A stretch of DNA of 48,033 nucleotides from the NCBI GenBank assembly GCA_001802945.1, contig MHAK01000107.1:1-48033 (forward strand). Direction: 5' to 3'. Of the stretch, positions 40,328-48,033 are shown in pieces. Below the pieces are notes generated by a model that was not told where the DNA came from, searched no databases, and saw only the letters and a list, made by a program, of their open reading frames with translations. The translations under genes were made by a program, and so were the position numbers. The stretch comes from Ignavibacteria bacterium RIFCSPLOWO2_12_FULL_56_21 (GTDB lineage: Bacteria; Bacteroidota; Ignavibacteria; UBA10030). Numbering within the stretch: position 1 is the first letter of the stretch; each line of letters starts with the position of its first letter.

Positions 40328-40610
40328 GTCGATTCAGCGCAATGTACGGGATTTTCGAGAAGCAAATATATAGGTGGATGAACGATGGCCTTCCACGATC
40401 ATAGATTTGGAAAGTGCAAAGTTGTTCCGCGAAAAGCTGAATTGGGTGGCGTGTGAAGGTCATCGTTTCGGCAAATAGGCGGCTACCAGCATTCGAGCAC
40501 GAGGATCAAGCTGGTGGAGCGATATCTCAAGCTTGAATATGAGTCCCCGTATCCATAGTTTCTCCAACGTCTGAAAATCATCCCACACACAAAGGTCAGA
40601 ACCGACATAC

Positions 40611-41699
40611 ATGCCAAGGTTTCCGTGTTCGTATGATCAGGGGATGGAATTTATCACGTCGTGCATCCGTTCCTTCGCACTTTACGTGCTCCCCCGCTGG
40701 ATTCAATCTACTGCAATCCCCGTCGTGCTTACCTTGTTAACTGCGATTCTGGTAACAATGGGCTGTAAGGTGAATTCCTTCGAGCCTGACGAAGTATTCG
40801 GCGGGGAAATCTTTTGGCAGCAATCGGATGTTCCCAACTCCGGCTACATTGGCTCACTTGTTGGACACCCTAGCGGAATGCTATTTGCGGGAACGCAAAG
40901 CGCAGGTGTCTACCGATCGACGGACGATGGCCTCACTTGGTCTCCGTCCGGCATTGGCATCACCGCGTCGTTCATCCGATCCATGGCGGTAACACCATCT
41001 GGAGTAATTCTTGCCGGAACCGATACTGCAGGTGTTTTTCGATCAACGGACGCCGGCAGTTCGTGGAAGAACTCGGAAGGTCTTGCCGAGGGTCTCATTC
41101 TTTCCTTTGTTGTCGACCGACAGAATCGTCTCTTTGCAACAAAAGCGTTCGTGGGCGTGTTCAAATCGATGGACGACGGGGCGACATGGGCGGTCGTTGA
41201 TAGTCAGTATCCAATTTCGACCTTTCACAAACTTGCGGTTGACTCCCTCGGGGTTCTTTGGGCAACCAGTGACCCGGGAGACCTGTATCGCTCGTCGGAC
41301 AGTGGAACGAGTTGGGCCGTCGTTACGGTTGGCGACGTTTACGTCACCGCGATCTTCGCCGGTCGCAACGGTGAGGTCTACGCAGGATCTGGACTCGGGA
41401 AGATCTTTCGTTCAAAGGATAACGGGGGAAGTTGGTTGGGCGTTTCGATCGCGTCAACATCCGTGACGTGCTCTGAAGAAAATTCCTTGGGACATTTGTT
41501 CGTTGGAACTGGAGGGGATGGTGTCTACCGGTCAACAAACAACGGAGATTCGTGGGCGGTCCTTGGTCGAGGTGTCTCCGGCAAAAGCGACAGGCTCGGA
41601 GCTCTGCATATTTCATCGATCATGAACACGTCTACGGGATATCTTCTTGTCGGTGACTACGAACGCATTCTACGGAGTATTCAACCCACGATTCCATAA
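40611..41699 (+). CDS. Exported Asp-box (BNR/sialidase-type) propeller protein
   Basis: A 362-residue protein with an N-terminal hydrophobic stretch (IPVVLTLLTAILVTMGCK) that may be a lipoprotein signal. Six Asp-box repeats follow at about 40-residue spacing: YRSTDDGLTW, FRSTDAGSSW, FKSMDDGATW, YRSSDSGTSW, FRSKDNGGSW and YRSTNNGDSW. Together with G-VYAG/LFAGT strands they suggest a six-bladed beta-propeller like photosystem-assembly YCF48 or sortilin-type proteins. Enzyme activity is not implied by these boxes. The start is uncertain: ATG 40611 gives an unusually long signal, and ATG 40644 is a plausible alternative. Confidence 0.72.
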   Translation: MPRFPCSYDQGMEFITSCIRSFALYVLPRWIQSTAIPVVLTLLTAILVTMGCKVNSFEPDEVFGGEIFWQQSDVPNSGYIGSLVGHPSGMLFAGTQSAGVYRSTDDGLTWSPSGIGITASFIRSMAVTPSGVILAGTDTAGVFRSTDAGSSWKNSEGLAEGLILSFVVDRQNRLFATKAFVGVFKSMDDGATWAVVDSQYPISTFHKLAVDSLGVLWATSDPGDLYRSSDSGTSWAVVTVGDVYVTAIFAGRNGEVYAGSGLGKIFRSKDNGGSWLGVSIASTSVTCSEENSLGHLFVGTGGDGVYRSTNNGDSWAVLGRGVSGKSDRLGALHISSIMNTSTGYLLVGDYERILRSIQPTIP

Positions 41700-41858
41700 T
41701 TGTTCTACGTGCGCTGTGCCAGCTCGGGCAAAGATACGGTGCCGCTGGCCGAAACATCGATCCAGTATCCCCCAAATTAACCTGATTCACCTCTCTGTTT
41801 TCATTGGTGCCGTATATGTCCTCTTCGACAGGGAGAAAGTGCTGTAGCCTCTGCTAAT

Positions 41859-43076
41859 CTACTTCACGCCGGGAATTGTTCGTCCCCCCGCTTGCCTCAA
41901 CGTGATCACGGTGATCTCCGAGCGCGAACCGAGACGGATCGGCGGTCCCCAGTAGCCGGTCCCTTTGCTCACGTAGACCCACATGTTTCCGTGTTTGTGC
42001 AGGCCCTTCAGATATGGCTGACCGAGTGCGGCGGCGAGATTCCATGGAAAAAACTGTCCGCCGTGCGTGTGGCCGGAGATCATGGCGTCCACCCCGGCCT
42101 CGACTGCCTTGTCGAGACTTCGCGGCTGATGTGCAAGCAGGATCTTGACGAGACCATCCGGCGATCCCTGAACGGATTTCACAGGATCGGACGAGTGCGA
42201 TTTCACAAATCCACCGGCGCCGATGTCGGTCACGCCTGCGAGGACGATCTTGAACCCATCCTTCTCGATAACACGATGCTCATTCATGAGCGTATCGAAT
42301 CCGAGCCGGCGCGCTTCTTCCACCCATGCTTCGGCCCCGGAATAGTATTCATGATTTCCTGTGATGAAGAATTTCCCAAATGGGGCCGTGAGGTCCTGAA
42401 CCGGCTGAACTTCTTTCCTCAATCTCGCCACGGACCCGTCGACGAGGTCTCCCGTAAATGCGATCAGGTCACCCCGGAGTTCGTTCGCCATTTCCACGAC
42501 CGTTTCAACGAACGGACGTGCGACTGTCAATCCGGCATGAATGTCCGTGAGTTGAATGATTCGAAAACCGTCGAAGGCTTCCGGCAGGCGGGCAATGGGC
42601 ATCGCAACCTCGACGATGCCCGGCCTGCGGCGTGCTTCGAAAATGCCGTAGCCGGTCAGTCCGCTTGCAACACCGACGATCGAGAGATGCACTCCGCGGA
42701 TCAACAGCCTTCGCCGCTCCGGGTCGATGGCTTCCTGGGCTGTTCCGGTTCCGGCAAACAGATCACGGACCTTTTCGAAGGCCATGATCCCGAATAATCC
42801 CATGTCCTTGAGAAGCGTGAAAGTGAACAGGAACGAGAAGAACCCGAGCCCGACATAGGCGACCCACGACAACAGTCCTGTCCAATCCGCTTCGATACGG
42901 TTGAACGTGAGGAACATTGTCGCTGCTGGAACCAGGTACAAGGCGACGAGAAGGGCCCATGCGATGGAGTTCCAAGGTGCGGGAAGCTGCATGGGCATGA
43001 TCAAACGAACTCCCACGTAGCCATAGCCGGCCAGGAGAACCAGGAAGAAAATGAAGAAGAAGATGAAGAAGTTCAT
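41859..43076 (-). CDS. Membrane-anchored metallophosphoesterase (YkuE-like)
   Basis: A 405-residue protein. Four membrane helices fill about residues 1-105 (FFIFFFIFFLVLLAGYGYV, WALLVALYLVPAATMFL). A hydrophobic segment VHLSIVGVASGLTGYGIF follows at about 130-147. The calcineurin-like phosphoesterase domain (about 160-395) has all metal motifs: QLTDIHAGL, IAFTGDLVDG, FITGNHEYYSG, LLAHQPRS and ISGHTHGGQFFP. It may hydrolyse lipids such as UDP-diacylglucosamine or phospholipid head groups, by similarity to the YkuE and LpxH branch, but the substrate is not known. The ATG at 43076 is used instead of an upstream TTG. Confidence 0.88.
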   Translation of the reverse strand: MNFFIFFFIFFLVLLAGYGYVGVRLIMPMQLPAPWNSIAWALLVALYLVPAATMFLTFNRIEADWTGLLSWVAYVGLGFFSFLFTFTLLKDMGLFGIMAFEKVRDLFAGTGTAQEAIDPERRRLLIRGVHLSIVGVASGLTGYGIFEARRRPGIVEVAMPIARLPEAFDGFRIIQLTDIHAGLTVARPFVETVVEMANELRGDLIAFTGDLVDGSVARLRKEVQPVQDLTAPFGKFFITGNHEYYSGAEAWVEEARRLGFDTLMNEHRVIEKDGFKIVLAGVTDIGAGGFVKSHSSDPVKSVQGSPDGLVKILLAHQPRSLDKAVEAGVDAMISGHTHGGQFFPWNLAAALGQPYLKGLHKHGNMWVYVSKGTGYWGPPIRLGSRSEITVITLRQAGGRTIPGVK

Positions 43077-43206
43077 GTAGCAGTAGACGAACAACGGGAC
43101 GAGAAATTGGGCGGATATATAGCAGAAAAGAGCGAAAAATGACAGACTAAGAACCAGATTCTGGTGCTTGACGTTGATTGCAGAGGAATTCCTCTAAGAG
43201 ATATTG

Positions 43207-43307
43207 TCCACAAAGGGTCCACGAAGAAACACTAAGAAAAAAGCCTAAACGGATAAGAAGGTGATTACAGAATCTCCTTCGTGGCACTTCGTGTACCTTC
43301 GTGGACC
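43207..43307. repeat. Family CACGAAG hairpin repeat, copy 2, overlapping the asd 3' end
   Basis: The left arm (43207-43234) has CCACAAAGGGT, CCACGAAGAAA and CACTAAG. The right arm is CTTCGTGGCA, CTTCGTGTAC and CTTCGTGGAC in exact ten-base steps (43277-43306). The right arm lies inside the asd frame and encodes its last residues. Confidence 0.88.
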
Positions 43308-44335
43308 ATCTTTTGAGCCTTTGACGGGCTCTTCAAGAGCAGCTCCGCGATCTGCACAGCATTCGTTGCCGCCCCTTTGCGTAGATTGTCCGAAACGATC
43401 CAAAGCGAAAGCCCACTCCCCACCGTCGGATCGCGGCGTATCCTTCCTACAAACACCTCATCGCGGCCTTCAGCGTCTATCGCCATCGGATACCGGCGTT
43501 CTTTAGGTTCGTCCACAACGACAACACCCGGCGTGTTCTTCAATAGACGTCGCGCCTCCTGCTCGTCGAACGCTTCTTCGAATTCTACCGTCACCGCCTC
43601 ACTGTGGCCTCCCCTTACTGGAACACGCACACACGTTGCGTTCACGCGGATCGCATCATCCCCGAATATCTTCTTCGTCTCGTCCATCATCTTATGCTCT
43701 TCACGCGTGAAACCGTCTTCCATAAAATCATCGACTTGCGGCAGACAATTGTATGCGATGGGATGAGGGAATTTCCCTCCGCTGACGGTTTTCCCCGATA
43801 CCTCATCCTCTAATTGCCGCAATCCGCGGGCCCCGGCCCCCGTGACCGACTGATATGTGGCAACTACGATCCGACGGATGCGGTATCGGTCGTGCAACCG
43901 CTTGAGGGCCACGACCATCTGGATCGTGGAGCAATTTGGGTTCGCAATGATACCGTTCGAACGAAAGGCCTCATCGGGATTCACTTCCGGAACGACCAAC
44001 GGCACGTCCGGATCCATCCTGAATGCACTGCTGTTGTCGATGACTGTGATCCCGGCGCGCGCCGCAACGGGCGCAAAGGTCCGACTGACAGATGCCCCTG
44101 CAGAGAAGAGCGCCACAGCCGCTCCGCATCCCGCAAGTGCGGCTTCGGTCAAGGTCCGGACCTGCAGTTTCTTCCCTTGAAATGTCAGTTCTGTCCCGCC
44201 TGAACGCTCCGATGCAAATGCAAGAAGTCTTCTGACCGGAAAGGGCCTCTCTTCGAGTACTCGCAGCATCATTCGTCCCACAAGTCCCGTGGCGCCGACG
44301 ACGGCAACATCGACCGGATGTACATATCCGCTCAT
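43265..44335 (-). CDS. asd: Aspartate-semialdehyde dehydrogenase
   Basis: A 356-residue NADPH enzyme of the aspartate pathway, making the semialdehyde for lysine, threonine and methionine. The nucleotide loop is VAVVGATGLVGRMM. The active-site Cys is C135 in ANPNCSTIQMV, and the His is H244 in VPVRGGHSEAV. FPHPIAYNCLPQVDDF and WIVSDNLRKGAATNAVQIAE are typical. The last ~13 residues (VHEGTRSATKEIL) are translation of the CACGAAG repeat and are absent from normal ends, so the repeat has replaced or extended the original 3' end. The ATG overlaps the lysC stop as ATGA. Confidence 0.96.
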   Translation of the reverse strand: MSGYVHPVDVAVVGATGLVGRMMLRVLEERPFPVRRLLAFASERSGGTELTFQGKKLQVRTLTEAALAGCGAAVALFSAGASVSRTFAPVAARAGITVIDNSSAFRMDPDVPLVVPEVNPDEAFRSNGIIANPNCSTIQMVVALKRLHDRYRIRRIVVATYQSVTGAGARGLRQLEDEVSGKTVSGGKFPHPIAYNCLPQVDDFMEDGFTREEHKMMDETKKIFGDDAIRVNATCVRVPVRGGHSEAVTVEFEEAFDEQEARRLLKNTPGVVVVDEPKERRYPMAIDAEGRDEVFVGRIRRDPTVGSGLSLWIVSDNLRKGAATNAVQIAELLLKSPSKAQKMVHEGTRSATKEIL

Positions 44336-45702
44336 GCCGCCTCCTTGTCCGCTTTTCGCTCGAAGAACGCCGCATGCAAACGCCGCACGACGGGAGCGAT
44401 CTGCCTTTCGTCAAGAACGAATCCGAGGTTTATCTCCGAAGCCCCCTGGGAGATCATGTTCACGGTCACCTCTCCCGCCGCGCCAAGAATACGTGCCGCA
44501 ATTCCGGGAGTGTTCCTGAGCCCTTCACCCACCACGCAGACAATGGCTTTGTTCCGCTCAACTGTCACCGAGGCGAACGAACGGAGCTCGGCAGTGATGG
44601 CCTTCAGTCGTCCGATGTCGTTGATCGCCGCGGTGATACTTACATCGGACGACGCGACGGCATGAACGACCGTCCGGTGATGTTCGAATACGTCAAAAAC
44701 GCGCTCCAGGAAGCCGTGCGCGAGGAACATGCGGGTTGACACTATTGTAAGAAGCGTGATTCCTTCCTTGTAGGCGACCGATTTGACGGCTCCCGGAATG
44801 TCGGTCGCCGACGCCGTGATGACGGTACCGGCAACATCCGGACGGCGGGAATTCTTCACGATCACCGGAATGTTGGAGCTTACTGCGGGCAGGATCGTCT
44901 CGGGATGAAGGACACGAGCGCCGAAATAGGCAAGCTCAGCCGCTTCACGGAATGACATCGCTTCGATGTTCCTCGCTTCGCGCACAATGCTCGGATCGGC
45001 CGTCAGAATGCCGTCCACGTCTGTCCAGATCTGGATCTCCCGCGCCTTCAGCAATGCGCCGATGAGTGCGGCGGAAAGATCTGAACCTCCCCTGCCGAGC
45101 GTGGTCGTTACACCGGTGCGAGTAGCTGCCATGAATCCCTGTGTCACGACAACTCTGCCCTTGTCGAGCGCTGGAACCAGTACGCGTTTCAACGCTGTAC
45201 GCGTCCGCCGAGCATCGGGCAGAGCGGCCGTGTGCTGTCCGTCGGTGATCATGAACGACCGCGCATCAATCAGGGTGCTCTCGAGCTTCATGCGGCGAAA
45301 ATATTCGTGGATGATGAGCGACGACAATCGCTCTCCGAATGAGGCGATGGCATCGAGGGAGCGTGGACTCGCCTCGCCAAGCACGGCGACGCCATCGACA
45401 AGCCGTCGGAGGTCATCCACAAGCGTGCGGATCGAGGCAACGACGGGTGCCGCCGTCGGTCCAAGGAGTTCTTTTGCGACGCCGTCATGACGTTCTTCAA
45501 GTTTAGTGACGGCCCGGCCGCCGGCCGCTGTCTTTCCTTCCGCTGCGAGGGCTGCGATCCGAAGTAGTTCATTCGTCACACCCGCCATCGCGCTGACGAC
45601 TACGACGGGCGAACGATGCACGTCTTTGCGGACGATGTCGGTGACTCTCCGAATGGACGGGGCGTCCTCAACCGAAGTACCGCCGAATTTCATTACTATC
45701 AT
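44332..45702 (-). CDS. lysC: Aspartate kinase
   Basis: A 456-residue aspartokinase. The kinase domain (about 1-290) begins IVMKFGGTSVEDA and has FGERLSSL, TLGRGGSDLSAALIG, IWTDVDGILTADP and EAAELAYFGARVLHPETI. The last third has tandem ACT domains (about 305-440, KSVAYKEGITLLTI, AIVCVVGEGLRNTPGIAARI, MISQGASEINLGFVL), the binding site for feedback inhibition by lysine or threonine. No homoserine dehydrogenase domain is fused. The ATG at 45702 is preferred over a TTG upstream because AAGGA lies correctly spaced before it. It is third in the metB-metX-lysC-asd run. Confidence 0.95.
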   Translation of the reverse strand: MIVMKFGGTSVEDAPSIRRVTDIVRKDVHRSPVVVVSAMAGVTNELLRIAALAAEGKTAAGGRAVTKLEERHDGVAKELLGPTAAPVVASIRTLVDDLRRLVDGVAVLGEASPRSLDAIASFGERLSSLIIHEYFRRMKLESTLIDARSFMITDGQHTAALPDARRTRTALKRVLVPALDKGRVVVTQGFMAATRTGVTTTLGRGGSDLSAALIGALLKAREIQIWTDVDGILTADPSIVREARNIEAMSFREAAELAYFGARVLHPETILPAVSSNIPVIVKNSRRPDVAGTVITASATDIPGAVKSVAYKEGITLLTIVSTRMFLAHGFLERVFDVFEHHRTVVHAVASSDVSITAAINDIGRLKAITAELRSFASVTVERNKAIVCVVGEGLRNTPGIAARILGAAGEVTVNMISQGASEINLGFVLDERQIAPVVRRLHAAFFERKADKEAA

Positions 45703-45731
45703 CTCATGGTCCTTAGTGGACAATTCTTTTT

Positions 45732-46835
45732 CTAGTGCTCTAAGTGTCTCTTCACTAGCTCATTCAGCTGCCCGAATTCGATCAGGAACGCATCATGTCC
45801 GTGAACAGAATCTATTTCTGCATATCGGGCTCCCGGGATGAGTGCGGCAAGCTCTTTCTGTTCGTGCGTCGGGTATCGGATATCGGAGGAAACGCCGATG
45901 CAAAGTGTTGATGCCGTGACAGTCCTAAGCGCTTCTTCGGAGCTGCGGCGCCCGAATCCGACGTCATGCAGGTCCATGGCGCGGCTGAGGGTGAGATACG
46001 TGTTGGCGTCGAAGCGGCCGACGAGCTTGTTTCCCTGATGACGCAAGTAGCTTTCCACCTGGAACAAGTTCTTCGGGTCGTACCGGTCGTCGGTCTGCCG
46101 TTCACGGCCGAACTTCTCTCGGAATTCTTCGGGACTTCGGTACGAAACCATTCCCACCATACGTGCAAGGCTTAAGCCCACCGACGGTTGTTCCGCATAA
46201 TGCCCTTGATTCCATGAGGGATCTCCGGTGATCGCCGCACGGGCGATCCCGTTAAGGGCGATGCACCATGCGGACTGTTTCGCCGAGGCCGATATGGGTA
46301 TGATTCGCTCGCAGAATTGCGGGAACATGATGCCCCATTCGACAACCTGCATGCCGCCGAGCGAACTTCCGCTCACGGCCGCGAGCCGGCGGACTCCCAA
46401 TCGATCGAGCAATGCTTTCTGAACACGAACGATATCGCGCACCGTGATTTGCGGAAAATCCGGACCAAACGGCTGCCCGGTCGACGGATCGGTGGAAACG
46501 GGACCGGTCGTCCCGTAACAACTCCCCAGGATGTTTGGTGAAACGACAAAGTACTTGTCCGTATCGAAGGCTTTTCCGGGACCTATCAATCCATCCCACC
46601 AGCCGGGATTCTGACCGTCGGATCCGTGAAGACGAGCCGCATGCGCGTTCGCAGTCAACGCATGACAAATAAGAATCGCATTCGTCCCGTCATCGTTGAG
46701 TGTGCCGTAAGTTTCGTAGGCGGCGGAAACCGGCGCGAGTGAATTCCCCGATTCCAGTTGAAACGGCTCATGTGCCGGAAAGAGCGTGGTGTTCAGCGTC
46801 CTCGCGTGAACGTCATATTCAGCCAGCTGCGACAT
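45732..46835 (-). CDS. metX: Homoserine O-acetyltransferase
   Basis: A 367-residue alpha/beta hydrolase that acylates homoserine in methionine synthesis. AAYETYGTLNDDGTNAILIC, GPGKAFDTDKYFVVSPNILG and the nucleophile elbow SGSSLGGMQVVEW are present, and DSVHGHDAFLIE supplies the catalytic His. Whether it uses acetyl- or succinyl-CoA cannot be told with certainty from inspection, since specificity depends on a few residues. It starts at ATG 46835 with GGAGG seven bases before; this overlaps the metB stop region by 17 bases. It works directly with the downstream-acting PLP enzyme encoded before it. Confidence 0.93.
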   Translation of the reverse strand: MSQLAEYDVHARTLNTTLFPAHEPFQLESGNSLAPVSAAYETYGTLNDDGTNAILICHALTANAHAARLHGSDGQNPGWWDGLIGPGKAFDTDKYFVVSPNILGSCYGTTGPVSTDPSTGQPFGPDFPQITVRDIVRVQKALLDRLGVRRLAAVSGSSLGGMQVVEWGIMFPQFCERIIPISASAKQSAWCIALNGIARAAITGDPSWNQGHYAEQPSVGLSLARMVGMVSYRSPEEFREKFGRERQTDDRYDPKNLFQVESYLRHQGNKLVGRFDANTYLTLSRAMDLHDVGFGRRSSEEALRTVTASTLCIGVSSDIRYPTHEQKELAALIPGARYAEIDSVHGHDAFLIEFGQLNELVKRHLEH

Positions 46836-48021
46836 GCTCTGCCTCCACAGCCGCTCTTCCATTCTTCCCGGAAGCCGCGCCAGGGAACGTAAGCGCTTGC
46901 TCCAGGTCCTCGATGAGGTCTTCTACGGCTTCGATGCCGACAGAGAGACGGATGATCCGCTCGCTGATTCCGGCCGCATCGCGAAGCTCCGGCTTCATCG
47001 ACGCATGGGTCATTGTCACGGGATGATCGATGAGCGATTCGATACCACCGAGAGATTCCGCAAGAGCAAAAAGCCTGACAGAGCCAAGGAGGTGATTCAC
47101 TTCCTTCATTCCTCCCTTGAGTTCGAACGACACCATGCCGCCGAATCCCAGCTGTTGGCGCTTTGCAAGCTCGTGATGCGGATGGCTCGCGAGCCCCGGA
47201 TAGTAAACCCGGGCCACACGGGGATGGCCCTCCAGGTATTCCGCGATCCTGCGTGCATTCCGCTCATGTTCACGCAATCGAACGCTGAGCGTCTTGATGC
47301 CGCGCAGCACGAGCCAGCAGTCGAAGGGAGAGGCGGATTGTCCGAGGGCATTGCAGAGCCATTGGATCCTCTCCGCGAGCTCTTTCGTCCTGGCGACTGC
47401 GGCACCGCCGACGACGTCGCTGTGGCCGTTGAGATACTTCGTGGTGGAGTGGACAATGACATCGGCGTCGAGGTCGAACGGACGTTGCTGGATTGGAGAG
47501 AGGAAGGTGTTGTCGACGATGGCGATCGCTCCAGCAGCATGGGCGATGTCCGCAATGGCGCGAATGTCGACGACATTGAGCAAAGGGTTGCTGGGCGTTT
47601 CGATCCAGACTCCCTTTGTAGTGTGACGAACGGCGGCCGCGACATTGTCAAGATTTTGCATGTCAACATACGTCACATCGACACCGTGGAGTTCCTGGAA
47701 TGTTCTCAGGAGCCGCTCAGTCCCGCCGTAACAATCGTGCGTACAAATGACATGGTCGCCGGTCTTGAACAAATGGAGCGCCGTTGTTATGGCGGACATT
47801 CCGGTTGCGGTTGCGACGGCTCCTGCGCCCCCTTCGAGAGCAGCGATGTTCTCTTCGAGCGCTTTCCTTGTCGGGTTGGACGTGCGGGAGTAATCGTAAC
47901 CCTTGGTCTTACCCACGTCTTCAAACCGGAATGTGGACGTCGCGTAGATGGGCGTGATGACGCTATTGTACGCCGTGTCCTTGTCGACGCCGCAGTGAAT
48001 GGCTTTTGTCTGCAACCGCAT
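46819..48021 (-). CDS. metB: Trans-sulfuration PLP enzyme (cystathionine gamma-synthase or O-acylhomoserine sulfhydrylase)
   Basis: A 400-residue Cys/Met metabolism PLP enzyme. The PLP lysine is in HSTTKYLNGHSDVVGG. TPIYATSTFRFEDVG, YDYSRTSNPTRKALE, GMSAITTAL and AESLGGIESLIDHPVTMTH are all typical. It makes cystathionine or homocysteine from O-acylhomoserine, the product of MetX encoded next. A cystathionine gamma-lyase cannot be excluded by sequence alone, but the operon favours a biosynthetic role. A GGAGG lies just before the ATG at the edge of the window. The C-terminus has a short extra tail (AAVEAEHVAAG). Confidence 0.92.
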   Translation of the reverse strand: MRLQTKAIHCGVDKDTAYNSVITPIYATSTFRFEDVGKTKGYDYSRTSNPTRKALEENIAALEGGAGAVATATGMSAITTALHLFKTGDHVICTHDCYGGTERLLRTFQELHGVDVTYVDMQNLDNVAAAVRHTTKGVWIETPSNPLLNVVDIRAIADIAHAAGAIAIVDNTFLSPIQQRPFDLDADVIVHSTTKYLNGHSDVVGGAAVARTKELAERIQWLCNALGQSASPFDCWLVLRGIKTLSVRLREHERNARRIAEYLEGHPRVARVYYPGLASHPHHELAKRQQLGFGGMVSFELKGGMKEVNHLLGSVRLFALAESLGGIESLIDHPVTMTHASMKPELRDAAGISERIIRLSVGIEAVEDLIEDLEQALTFPGAASGKNGRAAVEAEHVAAG

Positions 48022-48033
48022 GACGACCTCCGA

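Noticed and set aside
41713-41755. Weak hairpin after the Asp-box gene
   Set aside because: Pairing is partial with a large loop and no T-tract, so it is not a convincing terminator.
41892-42797. Plus-strand frame of about 300 residues over the metallophosphoesterase
   Set aside because: The minus strand holds all phosphoesterase metal motifs in order.
1-48033. CRISPR array or prophage/IS element
   Set aside because: I saw no spaced identical direct repeats of CRISPR length, no transposase or integrase, and no phage structural genes. The short-period repeats lack spacers.

Overview
The window looks like one contig of a free-living bacterium of the Bacteroidota/Chlorobiota/Ignavibacteriota (FCB) side of the tree. 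The evidence is a type IX secretion C-terminal sorting domain on a CHRD-repeat protein (33984-35693), several promoters of the form TTG-N20-TAnnTTT(G) like those of Bacteroidota, a GC-rich third codon position, and gene types common in that group. Nothing looks phage-like, and I see no IS element, CRISPR array or rRNA. The species cannot be named from the window.

Left part (1-5498, all minus): the N-terminal end of a squalene/phytoene-synthase-type gene (hpnC-like) runs off the left edge. Upstream of it, in transcription order, are a secreted WD40-caspase protein, a secreted DUF4384 protein and a CHASE2 class III adenylate cyclase. This is the most system-like cluster in the window. A small ACT-domain gene (5722-6123, plus) follows.

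6249-13828 (minus) is a complete histidine operon in the order yerC-like regulator, hisG (long form), hisD, hisC, hisB (bifunctional), hisH, hisA, hisF, hisIE. Most junctions are 1-7 base overlaps or gaps. A TrpR-family regulator heads it, and two related palindromes, one at the regulator promoter and one just before hisG, look like its operators.

13946-18849 (plus): serine/threonine dehydratase, DinB-like protein, electron transfer flavoprotein etfBA, a bifunctional-nuclease (BFN) protein with a UVR tail, and a secreted TPR protein, closed by a bidirectional terminator. 18951-21354 (minus): MFS transporter and anmK. 21542-27734 (plus): nfo, an AmrS-type radical SAM enzyme, a 52-residue membrane microprotein, an SRPBCC protein, a degenerate endonuclease/exonuclease/phosphatase-fold lipoprotein, a membrane-anchored amidase, and a TPR/receiver protein. 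27760-32817 (minus): ABC exporter pair, LysE exporter, Cdd1-like HhH protein, tag glycosylase, a membrane protein and a secreted NlpC/P60 peptidase.

33250-43076 is a patchwork of envelope and secreted proteins: IPT/cytochrome-like lipoprotein, CHRD-T9SS protein, C45-type hydrolase, polysaccharide-deacetylase-like protein, Asp-box propeller and metallophosphoesterase. Among them sit a small redox/chaperone operon (GroES-like, unknown, bacilliredoxin), a 55-residue Lys-rich protein and tRNA-Pro(GGG), which is followed by a run of hairpins. The right end (43265-48021, minus) is an aspartate-family operon metB-metX-lysC-asd for methionine/lysine/threonine precursors.

Several families of short-period degenerate repeats (periods 8, 9 and 10), some arranged as long hairpins, punctuate the intergenic spaces. 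One has become the 3' end of the asd coding region.
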